From contig NW_003105102.1 in NCBI RefSeq assembly GCF_000003605.2, positions 233,451 to 270,815 on the forward strand: a stretch of 37,365 nucleotides of DNA, written 5' to 3'. The position numbers and the translations under genes were made by a program. Of the stretch, positions 1-11,800 are shown piece by piece. Positions within the stretch are counted from its first letter, which is position 1. Each line of letters starts with the position of its first letter. Source of the stretch: Saccoglossus kowalevskii (lineage: Eukaryota; Hemichordata; Enteropneusta; Harrimaniidae). The notes beneath the pieces are model-generated. The model was given only the letters and a program-made list of their open reading frames with translations, did no database searches and was not told where the DNA came from.

Positions 1-703
1 AGATGCAGTGATATTTGTTGCTTTCTTGGTTGTTCAATTGTGGCTAAAATTTGTGTGGTGGGTGGAAGATGTGTTTATTGTTTGTTGAGTCATTTTTTAG
101 ACACCCTAGCTTGAAATGGTATGGTCCAAATCCAAATTCGATATGGTGGTGTTGAATATATGTGCGATATGGCAGTGTCGTCTAAAAACCACGCATCAAA
201 TTGATTTCTGTTTATTTATTTACTGTTGTAGATCCCGAGAACTAGCCATTGAATATGATGTCGGGAATAAATGGTTTTCTGTACAAGCTTTATTAATTAT
301 TGCTGGCAATATTCCAGTATGAATTGGGAGCAAACTGTGACACCAAATCTAGTCGTTGTATTGTTATTCTTCTAAAATATTTTTTTTTTAAATAAAATAA
401 ATTAAATAGAAATATTATGTGTATTTTTGTATGTGGAAACATGGCTGGCCCACTCAAAAATATAAAGAAGTGTGGTCTGCAGTTCTTTTTTTTAATTTTT
501 TTTATTTGTGAAAAAACTGGTATTTTACAGAGTGTAAACAATAAAACACTCACAGTGCAAGGCTAGTTCACCAACATGTGAAAGTACATGGTTTAGTGAC
601 TACCTCTTATATTTTTAAATTTTAGAATTTCTTTTATTTGGGAAGGTTCTTCTATAAAAATAGAACATATATACAAGTGCATGAAATGAAATTTGTTTTT
701 AAC
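1..703. other. intergenic, nothing recognised
   Basis: AT-rich sequence with homopolymer runs and no coding signal that I can support. The similarity to the right half of the window (25550 onward) begins only at about 704. Confidence 0.5.
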
Positions 704-2207
704 GTATAAAATGTTGGCGGTTTTAATATTTCAAGGAAAAAAAACAAGCAAATTACACATACAAATATTTTACATCAGTGATTTTGTTTCAGAATTTCCT
801 TAATACACACACCTAAATATCACCCCAGCTTTACAACATGATTTTTTGGAAAGGAGATGTCACATCTAACCTATAAATTCTGTGCACCTTTCCTCACATT
901 AGGGTGTAACACAAGTTGAATAAACCACTTCTGGTTATTTGGCTCTAAACTATTTATATCGTATCTGACAGATGGTTATCATTACCTCTGGTCCAGATAT
1001 CTTCAATGAATACTGTAAAAGTTGCATTTGGTATATGACGTACGACAATGGCTTCAAACGATATATAAGCGGTAATATGACAAAAATAAACGAATTTGTC
1101 AATTTCTGAATACAATTTGTTTTATTCTGGACAGACCATAGAATATTTCTCATGACATTAAAATATATGGATACTATGACACATTTGTAACCGTTTATAA
1201 CAAATTACAAGAAAGGTCAGAACCCCGAATCTGACTGTATGAGAAAATTCGTGTTATATTGATGACTTTTTAACATTTTAAATTTTAACATTTAAAAAAC
1301 ATTATTGGATTGAAAGTAAGTCAGAAAATTAAGAAAAAAAAAAAGTTAAATTTGCAAGAGTTCATGTCACAGGATTTCACATATTAACTGAGTAATATTT
1401 ATGAATATTAAGGAATATAATTAAAAAGTTAACAAAAACATACCACCATCTATTCATCACAGAAATTACACGTTACGAAAATCACCCTTTTCAGATTAAA
1501 CAAGATAACATAAAAACAAAGTCAGTCTTTGCAATGAAAAGATCGAAAAGAGCAAAATAGTTGAAGTATTTCTGTTTAGAAAAACATTTTGAAATGTCAG
1601 CTACCCTATATTATATAAGTAAAGTACTAAACTGTGTTACATTCTTTCACTACATCAGAAAATGCGACTATTAATTTGCCATTATGCACTACAGAGTTAT
1701 ACTGAAATCGTGACCGCCCGTCATCGTTCATCGGGGATTTTTAAAACAAGTTTTGTGCTAAAACTATCGTTGCTTAGTCACTGAAGATAAATAGTTGCTT
1801 TCACGAACAAAGACTTTGACACAGAAATGATCCCGTGTTCGACCTACTTGTAGCCTCACTGGGGTTTCAGTATTGTATGATTGTGCTACGATCAAGTGTG
1901 TCTACTCCATGCTGGATCATTGTTGGTAATTGGCTGTAACATTTAGGACTTGATTTGGGATTCAAACACACTGAACGCCCTCATGCTGCCGGGTTGAAAC
2001 ATGCAGTTAAGGGGACCACTGCGCTTTTCTCCCCTGAAATGTTTTTTCTGATAAAATATATACAAATTCGGGACTATTTCAAACGTTTTGTGATATTCAT
2101 AAATATACTCAAATTTAGTAGGATGTGAAATCTTGTGACTTAAGTTGACAGTATACATACTGTAGATTTGTTTCAAATTGTTGTATAATTAACACGAGTT
2201 TACTCTT
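704..2207 (-). repeat. duplicated P450 3' flank, copy 1
   Basis: This block aligns almost continuously with 25550-27180, the sequence just downstream of gene B. Shared landmarks include the run beginning cgtataaaatgttg, a block around 930-1080 matching 25860-25990, a block around 1340-1400 matching 26265-26310, and the stretch around 1720-1840 matching 26600-26720. Small insertions and deletions separate the copies; for example about 85 bp near 25650-25735 is missing here. It lies directly after the relic exon 9 at 2208-2393, so it was copied together with a P450 gene. No conserved reading frame is visible. Confidence 0.8.
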
Positions 2208-2393
2208 TTATCAACGGCTACGACTTCTTAAGGACAACATCTTATGATTTCACGATACAGTGCGGCTCTAATTCTGTTTAAATATCCTTGTAAAAAGGAG
2301 AAATAGATCATTCTTGGCCAATGCTTCTCCAACACATAGGAGTGTAACCATCTAGTTTAGGTAGCATCTCTCCATCGGAGTCTAAGAATGGTT
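2208..2393 (-). pseudogene. relic P450 exon 9 without haem-binding motif
   Basis: This is 186 nt compared with 254 nt in gene B. The splice acceptor (TTTTCAG) and the first codons, equivalent to the PERF-FLDSDG region, are preserved. A deletion then removes the FSAGRRVC segment and shifts the frame, giving a TGA soon after. A second deletion removes codons equivalent to the QQYTFKVPAGGKKP stretch. The missing cysteine is the axial haem ligand of all P450s, so this copy is dead. Confidence 0.8.
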
Positions 2394-2880
2394 CTGAAAA
2401 TGCACTAATGTTTGAGGCACACTGTAATGATGTTCGGCTCATCAGTTATTAACAATAAGTCCAATGATCGAATATATTAGCTTATGATTTACTACAAACC
2501 CAAAACACACTTCATGAAGCAAACAAGTAATTACATTGTTCAATGAAACAACACTATTCAGTAAATTTTAGCTGTCCCCTAGCTCAAGTGGAAAGATCTA
2601 TAATTAAAAAAGAATATAGTTCTTTAAATGATCTATCAAGTTATTTGTCTCACGTTGAATGATTATTTACTTCACGTATGTCGATATGATCGTTGTGCTA
2701 CGTACTGAGAATAGAAACTACTAAATCACATGTGGTTGTAAAACGAATCACGTTGGTGAGTATCTCATATGAGCACATACATAAAGCTGCAACAGTAAAC
2801 TTTATCCAAGACAGTCAACTACTTTATTTAAATTATTTAGTCGTTGACGGGACTACTGGACAACATTCGTAGCTTAGAGA

Positions 2881-5193
2881 CAAATTTAAGGTATGAGGCA
2901 GGAGAAATTGATTCTGCGGTTTAATTGATTTCGAATTCAGGTGGATATAACAAAGACAAATAAATTCTGCTCAACTATTCACAAGAAATGATCACCGCAG
3001 ATTCGACTAGCTCTAATTAATGTTCTGATTTCCTTATCATATTTTTTTTAATAATTTATGTGATGTTATCAATCCCATGTAAGTTATTATTGAGTGAATA
3101 AACATTTTTATTTATTATTTATTTTATTTAATTATTGATGGAAGGATTTTCGATTTAAAGTATGTCATTAATATACCTAAGAATGAAATTGAATGGTTTC
3201 GCGTCCATGTGTAAATTACTTTTTTATGTTAAGTTTTTGAAGGAAATCTGCTTCATACGTGTTTCTTCTTTTTCATAAATGGATATTCATGAACAATGAA
3301 AAACCTTCCAGAAACAACTTCCAAAATGCTTTCCGATTGCCAACATGATAATTATAAATTTTATGATTCCATCGATAAAAGCTGAAAAATAATCGAAAAG
3401 CTGGTGAAAAAGTATTTTTTGATACACGTTTTTGATCAGATTCCAACAAACTATAACAACGTTTTTTTTTCTTTTTCTTAGCAAGTTACGAAATTTACGG
3501 AGAGTGCAGAGGCTTGTTGATAGTTCAATCCAGTACTATAGCTCAAAACGCGCATAATGTTTTCAATATTTGTTACGGGTGACTAGTGATCATGTGTGTA
3601 TGCATGCGCAGTTTGAAATGGTACAATTTTGAACACAATAAATCACGCGTAGAACTCCTGCAAGAAACTAGTAGCACCCAACTGGCTGTCTCTTGAATTA
3701 TTTTGCGATAGACATAATGTTAGTCGCTGAAATGATTCCATCTACCCTTAAAAGGGACGAGGTCTACGCGACGTTGTCTCTATCCAGTACAACGAACTGC
3801 GTTTGACTTTGATCGTAGTTAGATATACACTGGAGACTGCTAGTAATCTACGTTAGTGATACACAGATTAGTATTTACTAGATTGACCTGATCTGTACGA
3901 TCTCACGTACGCCATTACTAATTTAAATTTAACCCCGGATAGAACTAACATATGACGACACGCATGGTCAACCCAAGCACATTCAGCTCAGTAACGACCT
4001 TGGACAAAAACAAAAAAAGCCAAATACAATGGGCAGGTCAACTCGCGCTTTATTTATATCCATGCATATGTACATACGATCTCACTGCATTATAAACTGT
4101 TTATATGGCCACACATATGTGTACACAGGGTTCTATATTCCCGGGGTCTCTATGCGAACACATAAACTTGTGTTTGAGTTATCTGTGTGATCTATGATAT
4201 TTAACATACAAGTGTGGCAGTGTAAATAACAAACAAAGACGCTGAAGTATAATGAACTTATATCGGGAAGGTCAGTTTAAGGTTTTTGGTGCGCATTACG
4301 AAGACGAACAGTGCAGCCAGAGTAAAACGGTTCTGTAGTTCATGGTTTTGACGTTAATCTGTCGAAATGTAAGTAATATACGCGATGGCGTTTTGGAGAT
4401 GGCGTGGTCTTAAACCAAATTACACTATTCGGTTTAGTATGTGTGAATAAGCTAAGATGTTAGTGTTATGGCGTGTTGTCCTGCAGCGACTTTACTTTAA
4501 CTAGTCATGAGAGTAAACCTTATACATACAGTATTAGTAACTGAAAGAGCACAGCAAAGCATTCGCTTTAGTCCCCGAGTTTCACTAAAACTGTATGTAT
4601 GAATGAATGAACAACACATTGCCCATGATACAAGGAATATCGTCTGTATGTATGAATGAATGAACAACACTGTTTTTAGGTATCATTATTCCAAATAATG
4701 CAGGTCACCGTCAGCTGAATACATGTATGAGCACCAATCTTTAAGTTGAAAGAGTTCAAGAGCTGTGAGTGATTGAGATGTTTTATCACTGATTGCTATA
4801 ATTTGTTCCGACTGTGTAAACTCTTTTCACCTCGGACCTAGGCGTGAAAAACCCATTTTTGTTTCCAATTCTGCTCTCGCGCGAGTTTCTAATGAATTGC
4901 GCAACTCAGTTCGAAGGTTTTTTAAGCTTCTTTGTTTTCTTTTAAATAATATAGTCAATGAATGAACAATATTGTTGTAAAACTAGTCAATTGTTAAATA
5001 TTACCGAGTAACGTGTTCCCGTTGCTGAATTGAACTATAGACGAAAATACAGAACTAAAGTTTCCAGATAGAGTTAGGCATTGAAAAGTGCCATATAGAC
5101 ATTAGAATAATTATAACTGTAATATTAGAATCTAGAGACGTAGTTCTTGCAAGTGAGTAATAACGAAGGTAGTATCAAAAATATCATACGAGT
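2881..5193. other. intergenic region upstream of gene A
   Basis: No supported gene. The only clear structure is a 27-bp perfect direct repeat at 4591-4617 and 4644-4670. Any 5' untranslated exon or promoter of gene A should lie here or in 5413-5868, but I cannot place it. Confidence 0.4.
4591..4670. repeat. 27-bp direct repeat, two copies
   Basis: Two identical 27-bp copies start at 4591 and 4644, 53 bp apart, each beginning ctgtatgtatgaatgaatga. Each contains a short tgaa tandem run. This is probably a simple-sequence duplication. Confidence 0.85.
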
Positions 5194-5412
5194 AGCGTTC
5201 ACACACATCTAGCACGGCCTAAGCGGTCACGTGCCTTAGCCCATACACGGACCTTAAAAATACATGTATTTTAAGGTCTGTGGCCCATGCCAGGAAAGCG
5301 TGCTTGAACGCTTAGCTTGGACTAAGAAATGCTATTTACAGATTAAAACTGATCCGTTTTTAAGACCCAGTCCAGACCCTTAGCACGAGCTAACGCAGTG
5401 TGCGTGAACGCT
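5194..5412. mobile_element. MITE-like foldback element (candidate)
   Basis: A 219-bp segment whose ends are imperfect inverted repeats: agcgttcacacacatctagc at the left, and the reverse complement of a similar sequence ending gtgtgcgtgaacgct at the right. It contains a near-perfect 37-bp palindrome at 5246-5282 (cacggacctt...aaggtctgtg) and two copies of a gaacgcttagct(t/c)gg(a/g)ctaag motif near 5309 and 5406. It is more GC-rich than its surroundings. No target-site duplication was confirmed and there is no coding capacity, so the mobile-element call is an inference from structure. Confidence 0.4.
5246..5282. repeat. 37-bp imperfect palindrome
   Basis: The arms cacggaccttaaaaatac and gtattttaaggtctgtg pair with one mismatch and one extra base, around a central atgt. 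It lies inside the candidate MITE. Confidence 0.8.
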
Positions 5413-5868
5413 TAGCTCGGGCTAAGTGCTCAAAACGCCTTTGTATTCAATGCTATTTGGAATATTAACTATCATATTCATAACTATTCATTTCGGCATG
5501 CCATAACCGACATGACAATCAACGCGAACATACATAGAGACATTGTTCTGGAAAGAAAAAAAAACTCTGCGTGATAGTTCCTGTTATTCTGCAATCTGCA
5601 CTATCTGAATTGACTTTGGTATTGTTTTATAACAGATTAACTAACAAGTATACCTTCCGAGTTATTGTACTGAATAATCCTAGTGAAAATTAGCTTAAAT
5701 CTTAGCCCGTATTTCGTGTAGCGTGAACACTTCTACTGTTACCTTGACCATCTCTCTACCAATGAAGATTAAAAAGCTGAAATTAGTTTAATTGTTCACT
5801 ATTGTTCTCTCCTGAATTCTCATCCATCCGCTGTTTCTATACACTATATTATTTATTTTTGTTTTCAG

Positions 5869-8800
5869 ATTTAAATCAGCAACATGCTTACTTATATCCT
5901 GCATAATATCTTTGATATTCTTAACACTCCAACTAATGTTATGTTACTGTTGTTGGTGTTTATCATAACATATGGATTGTTTAGTTTACGCAAACCATCT
6001 GGGTTTCCACCTGGACCAATGGGATACCCGTTCATTGGCTCTATGATGGGTGAGTACATCCCAAGTAATCAAAACACAATTGTTTTAATATCATGATTTG
6101 ACGTCATGAGTTGAAAGGTAATGAAGATACTTATACGTAGCGAAATCGTTAAAATTGTTGAAATCGTTTCAAGTACAGCGCCACCAGTCGACAGTAGTTG
6201 TTTAACTTCTTGATGTCATTCCCCTTCTGTCAAATTGAGCTTAACTGAAAGAAGATAAATTTACTTATTTTGGGGTGTTTTACACTGTATGTCATTTTAG
6301 AGTTTATAGATTTATTTGTAGCAAATGACACCAAATGTTAGAAATAGTGTTAGGTTGTGTAAACCGCCTGGGCTTTCTTGGCATAAATAAACACATGTAG
6401 CTACAAATATATTTAATGTGACAAGATATTATCAGTATATGTGTTATAGTGTAGTCACCTTGTTGGAAAGTGGTTGCACGAATGCCTTACGACGAATCCC
6501 GTGCGAGCTCGTCTTGCCTACTTTGCGATATTGTTTTAAAATCTAATTAAAATTATACATTAATATTCAATTATTTTTATACTCATAATTCACTAGAAGA
6601 TGAATAATTAGACCCAGTTACATTGAATAACTGTAAAATAAGTTCCCTTGTCTATGTAGACGATCTCTGACACAAAAAACGGTTATAAAATGCACTAAAT
6701 AGAAAGGTTTATTGTCATAAATGGAAACTCCAGCTAAATCTGGCAAAACAAAAGTTGTTATTTTCAAATGAGGAACACTGAAAAAGACTATTATAATGAA
6801 CAAAATATTACCTGTGTAGATATGTACAACTAACTAGGTATCAACATAAGCCAAATGACTGCTCCACTGAAGTCAAACAAAATTTAGCAGATAAAGCAGC
6901 CCGAGCAATCTTTTTCAAAGGTGTATTCAACCAATATTATTGTATGGGTCTAAAATCTGGGATCATGAAATTCAAGATTACAACAAATGGGACACAACAA
7001 TATCAGAAAAAAACACACAATTTTTACAAACAACTACTAGGATTGAACAAATTTGTAGCAAATATTGCGTGCAGAGCTAAAGTAGGAGAATTCCCACTCT
7101 TAGTAGATATTCAGATCACTTTAATAAAATTCTGGGCTCGTATTAGTAAAGTACCAGGCAATAATATTACAAAACAAGCATACCTTGAACAAAAAAAATT
7201 GAATTTACAATGGTTTTCTCAATACAAAAAAAAATATGAACAACATAATTTTTTCACTAGAACAACAGAATGATTTTTAACAAAACATATAAAGCACATT
7301 GGCAAAGTTGTCAAACAAAAATACATACATTTCTGGAGAAAATTTGACTGAAAAAAAAACGTAGGACTTATGAAGGATTAAAGACTCTTTTAATTTCAAA
7401 AAAATGGATGTGTTGAATTTGAAATTTCGAACTAGTATAGAAAAAAGGAGGCATACGCAACCAAAAATACCTACTGAAAACAGAATTTGCAGACAATATA
7501 CAGAGGATGAAATAGAAGATAGACTGCACTTTCTTATGATATGTTCTCAATATAAATTAATACGCCAATAAATCGTACATTACATTTCCACAAGAAACAA
7601 AATATAAAATCCTGATATGCCAGAAAAGTGTTCGTGCCAATGCGGTCGATTACGTTCAGTTTCTATTTCAGTCACGCACTACATTGGCGTTGAGTCCGAT
7701 GTAAACAAAGGACAATGCTGGATGTGTAACATATAACTAGTATTTCAGATTCTATGTTAATCGCATAATAAGCTTATTGGGTTCTGCTCAGTGTCTTTAT
7801 ATATTAGCCAACTCGAAGATGACTGTTGGTGGTCCCGTCAGTAGTTTCGTATGACCATTATGTTACGTGCAACATTATATTCATGGTTTAATCGTTTCAT
7901 TTATTAGATTTGGTGAACGATCCCCACCTAACTCTAGTAAATTATGGTAAGAAATATGGAGATGTATTTACAATGAAGATTGGCAGTCAGCCTGTGATTG
8001 TACTCAATTCCCTAGATGTTATTACAGAAGCATTAGTGAAGAAAAAGAATGATTTTGCTGGGAGACCATATTTTTATTCATGTAAGTCAGTAAACTGAAT
8101 CGCTTTTATGGCTTTAACTAAACGCATTAAATCAACAAAGCGTTGTTCTTTGAAACCAATAAGATGATTCTTATCACTTTTCAATGATTATTAAATGTTT
8201 AATTTTTTGAATGAATCATTGGACTCCATCAGTGGGATTTGGTCACACGAGAAGCATCCGCACGTAGATCAAGAGATTCACAGTGCTCAAATTCACAAAC
8301 CATGCCACTGTCCCTCTACTTGCATGGTCCGTAATAACCAGTACAGATATGCAAATTATTTTCACCGTTGTGGTTTTGTGCGTTTGCTCATATGAGACTC
8401 TCACCTATACTTCAGCGCAGGCAAAATTGTCCGTCTGAACACGGTTATTAGGAGAACGCAAAATCTCTTCTTCTAACCGTGGCCTGAACGCAAGATCCAC
8501 GATTCTCCAATACACAAATACGCCATGGATCGATTACTGGAGTTGAACAATACTTTGGCGTCTTATGACCTTTTGTTGTAACCATGGCATCGATAGTGTC
8601 GACACGTTATCCGTGATGGCAAACAATTATAACCAGAGTTACATTACTTGTGGTATAATTAAATGTAGACAAAGGAACATGGGCCTTATATCTACATTTT
8701 TAGTTTGAAAGTTGTCGATACCATACGGACAGGGAAATCAATTAGTATGGCATAGGTTGTAAAGGGAAGTCACATCAGCTAACGTTACTTTTCTCTGAAT

Positions 8801-11800
8801 GTTTACAAAATTGACGAGTTATAAACATAAAACATTCATAAATTTCAAGACTGCTGTTGACCAATCAGAACGATCCACATGACGTCACTGCGAATGAATA
8901 TGCGCTCCTGAATGGGAAGACCCAGTCTGCGTGCGTTGGCGTATTGACCAGATTTTGATTGGCTTTGCGATGCATCGTGTAGAATGTCGTCGGTTGTCTC
9001 GCCTACTGAATACTCGTTTCTGTCGGAGCATCGTAACCGCTGTCTGAGTACCGTAGGTAGAGAACGTTGCGTACGAAAAGTACGGGACGTCTACGACACT
9101 CGATTTTCGTACCTTCGCCGACAGCCTACACCGCGTGGATTATTATAGTCAATCAAGTTGTCTCAATTCAATGAGTGGCTTTCTAATGACAGAAAATATG
9201 TATAGTAATAACTCACGTCACGCATAAATACTGCTCAACAGTCAAGTAACAACAGTAAGGGTGTAATTTTGGCTCGTGCCGTGTTTTGCTATGATGGAAA
9301 AATACGTTGTATGAATTTCCGATTTGTTTATGCGTTGTTTGGCCATGGTTTCGGCTCGAACCAGTTTCGAATTATGGGGGGAAATTCTAGATCGCGCAAT
9401 TTATTTGCAGGTTTCCCTGGTTCCCCGCACTTCCGGGTGACCTCTCGAACGTTTATGCGGCGAAATCAACCCCTTCACGCAGAAGACAATGGAACGTTTT
9501 TACATACTTAAATTTAGAGATACCTTAACATTGCAGTGTCAAGTCTGTTGGCAGAAGAGAGTCAAGACATCTTATTTGGTAACTTCAATACTAAGTGGAA
9601 GTTGCAGCGAAAAATAGGTCATCAAGCCATTAGGTAAGTTTATATAACTTGTATCCTCCATGTTTGCATTGGCATAGGTCTTGCTCACGTGATTGACAGT
9701 ATGTTGATTATCTATCGTTAACTCTAAGGGTACGAGACCAGTAGTGTATTGATTTATCCTCGTCTGAACGGGTTTATAAATGCGTGAAGCATATTTCGTT
9801 GACTAACTAACATGTAACATGGTTGACAGAAATAAAGTATATCTCATGAGCGACCTTACGATATCAGATTCATTAAACGTGTGTGATAACTTCCATTTTT
9901 AGTATTCATGGTTCAGTACGAGGTCTGGCCTCAAAAGACAACACTGCCAACCAGAACAGTGAATTTGCCAAAAAATACAAATAACTATAGGCACCGCCAT
10001 TGACATAACGGGACAAAAAATATTGAAAATTGCTACATGACTTAATTAAATCTGATATAGTATGGTCACGAATATGATATCCTGTTTATTTCTTGTATCT
10101 ATTTCGCTATATTTACGATTTAGGGATGCATTGGTAACATAATCACTAATTTTTGAGGCAATTAAAAATTCCAATGGACTGCCTCGGCATCCATATAACC
10201 GGGTCGGTATTTCGTCTTTGCCATGGTATTTTAGTCATTTCATTTGTGTCATTAAATTTGTTATTAGGACATTATGATTGTTATCGACACAGAAGAGCTA
10301 TAGTTTCTTCTATAGAATTGCGTAACACAAACCTGCGACACCAAATGGTAAAAGTCGACCAAAGCAGAATATTTTTACCAATCCCACCATCGAAGCTACC
10401 GTCAATCGATAATATTTATAGCGTGTCCGCGTCACATATTTCAAAATAACATTACTGATTGCTTATTTCCCTTTTGAATTCAGAAATTATGCCAGTGGAG
10501 AAAAACTAGAATCTCTTATACGATGCGACGCTTTTCCTAGTTTCCAGAGCGCTGTTGCTAAAAACAATGGAAAACCATTCGTTCCGAAACCATTACTGTA
10601 CCTGCTTGTGGGAAATATTATTGCTTCTATGTGTTTTGGAAAAAAGTAAGTCAACGCTGTGACTAACAGATAATCACACCATTGTGATGTAGTAGTTTAA
10701 TATTCTGTTTGATTATGTTGCTCCTCTCATCATTTGTTGTCTTTACTTTCGTAAACCCACAAAAACACAGTGATACAATAGCAATTATATACGATCTTAT
10801 GTGTCGAATATGTGTCCATGTATCTATCAGACCCTAGGTCGAAATTTTGAATACAAATTATCTAGTACTCTAAAGGTGTGTTATAATTCCACTACTTAAC
10901 GTATGTTGTTTGATGACAGATATGAATATGATGACCCCGAACTTCTAAAGTTTATGAGAGTCTTGAGAGATATACATACATCAATTGGGAATGGTCTAGT
11001 AGCTGACTATGTCCCCCTGTTCCGTTATATACCCACTCCCGGTCACATTGCAGTTAAGAAACATTTGAAAGAATGGTTAAAGATAATTCAACATCAGATT
11101 AATGAACATAAAGACAAATTTGGAAAAGGTACAAACTTAAACGCTGATCATCATTTGTGAAGGTATTTCTGGTTGCATGAATTGAATTGGTTAGTACGGT
11201 GTTGGTAGCTCACATGAAAGCACTCAGTGTAGGTAACGTTGGTGTGTATAGTGTGCTAACTTGTATTCCATTATATTTCCCATTCACATTGGCTTTGAGA
11301 AATCGCAGCAGTCTTTACCTCACCATCTATGTCACCGGTAATTAATTGCCGCATTTCCTTTTTGGCCACTTCATTCAATAATTTTCTTTTCTTTTCTTTT
11401 CCAAATTATCTGCTCATTAAGTTAAAATTTTGGTTCTTATAATCCTTCCGTAGTCGTTGTACACTGATTTCTAGAAATAATATCACTAAAGTATTCCACA
11501 ACAAACGATTTGCTTACTGTTACCCAGCTAATAAAGAAGTGAAAAGTCTCATCGATGACATCTTAACAATTCAGCGTACAGCAGAGTTGGCTGGAGAAGA
11601 CCAGGCCGAGCAACTTACAGACGTCAATCTACGCCAGACTGTGTCTGATATATTCGGAGGTACGTCTAATAACAATGTCGACACTAATAACTAAGATATA
11701 TGTAAAGATTGCAACATTTAGTACAACTTTTATTAAGTTCTGGGCTACTACGACAAAATATAACTAGTATGTATAGATGAAGGATATGATTCATTATGAT

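Larger units (their letters stand above)
704..2880 (-). pseudogene. cytochrome P450 relic (sister of gene B), mostly deleted
   Basis: Remains of a minus-strand P450 gene of which only fragments survive. Reading plus to minus relative to gene B, it has the 3' flank (704-2207), a damaged exon 9 (2208-2393), a piece of intron 8 (about 2400-2460, like 27436-27520), a piece of intron 7 (about 2480-2570, like 28810-28905) and a piece of intron 2 (about 2577-2880, like 33358-33650). Exons 8 to 1 and most introns are gone. The block order agrees with gene B, so the losses are internal deletions rather than rearrangement. It cannot encode a P450, because the haem-binding segment is missing and no upstream exon remains. 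Confidence 0.8.

Noticed and set aside
2577-2610. A-box-like ctagctcaagtggaaagatc, also at 33363, suggesting a second SINE head
   Set aside because: No B box at the expected distance and the copies extend as ordinary intron 2 similarity, so shared ancestry of the P450 copies explains it.
6944-7273. 109-codon plus-strand frame as a host gene
   Set aside because: Its content is the C-terminal region of a LINE reverse transcriptase, frameshifted relative to its upstream part.
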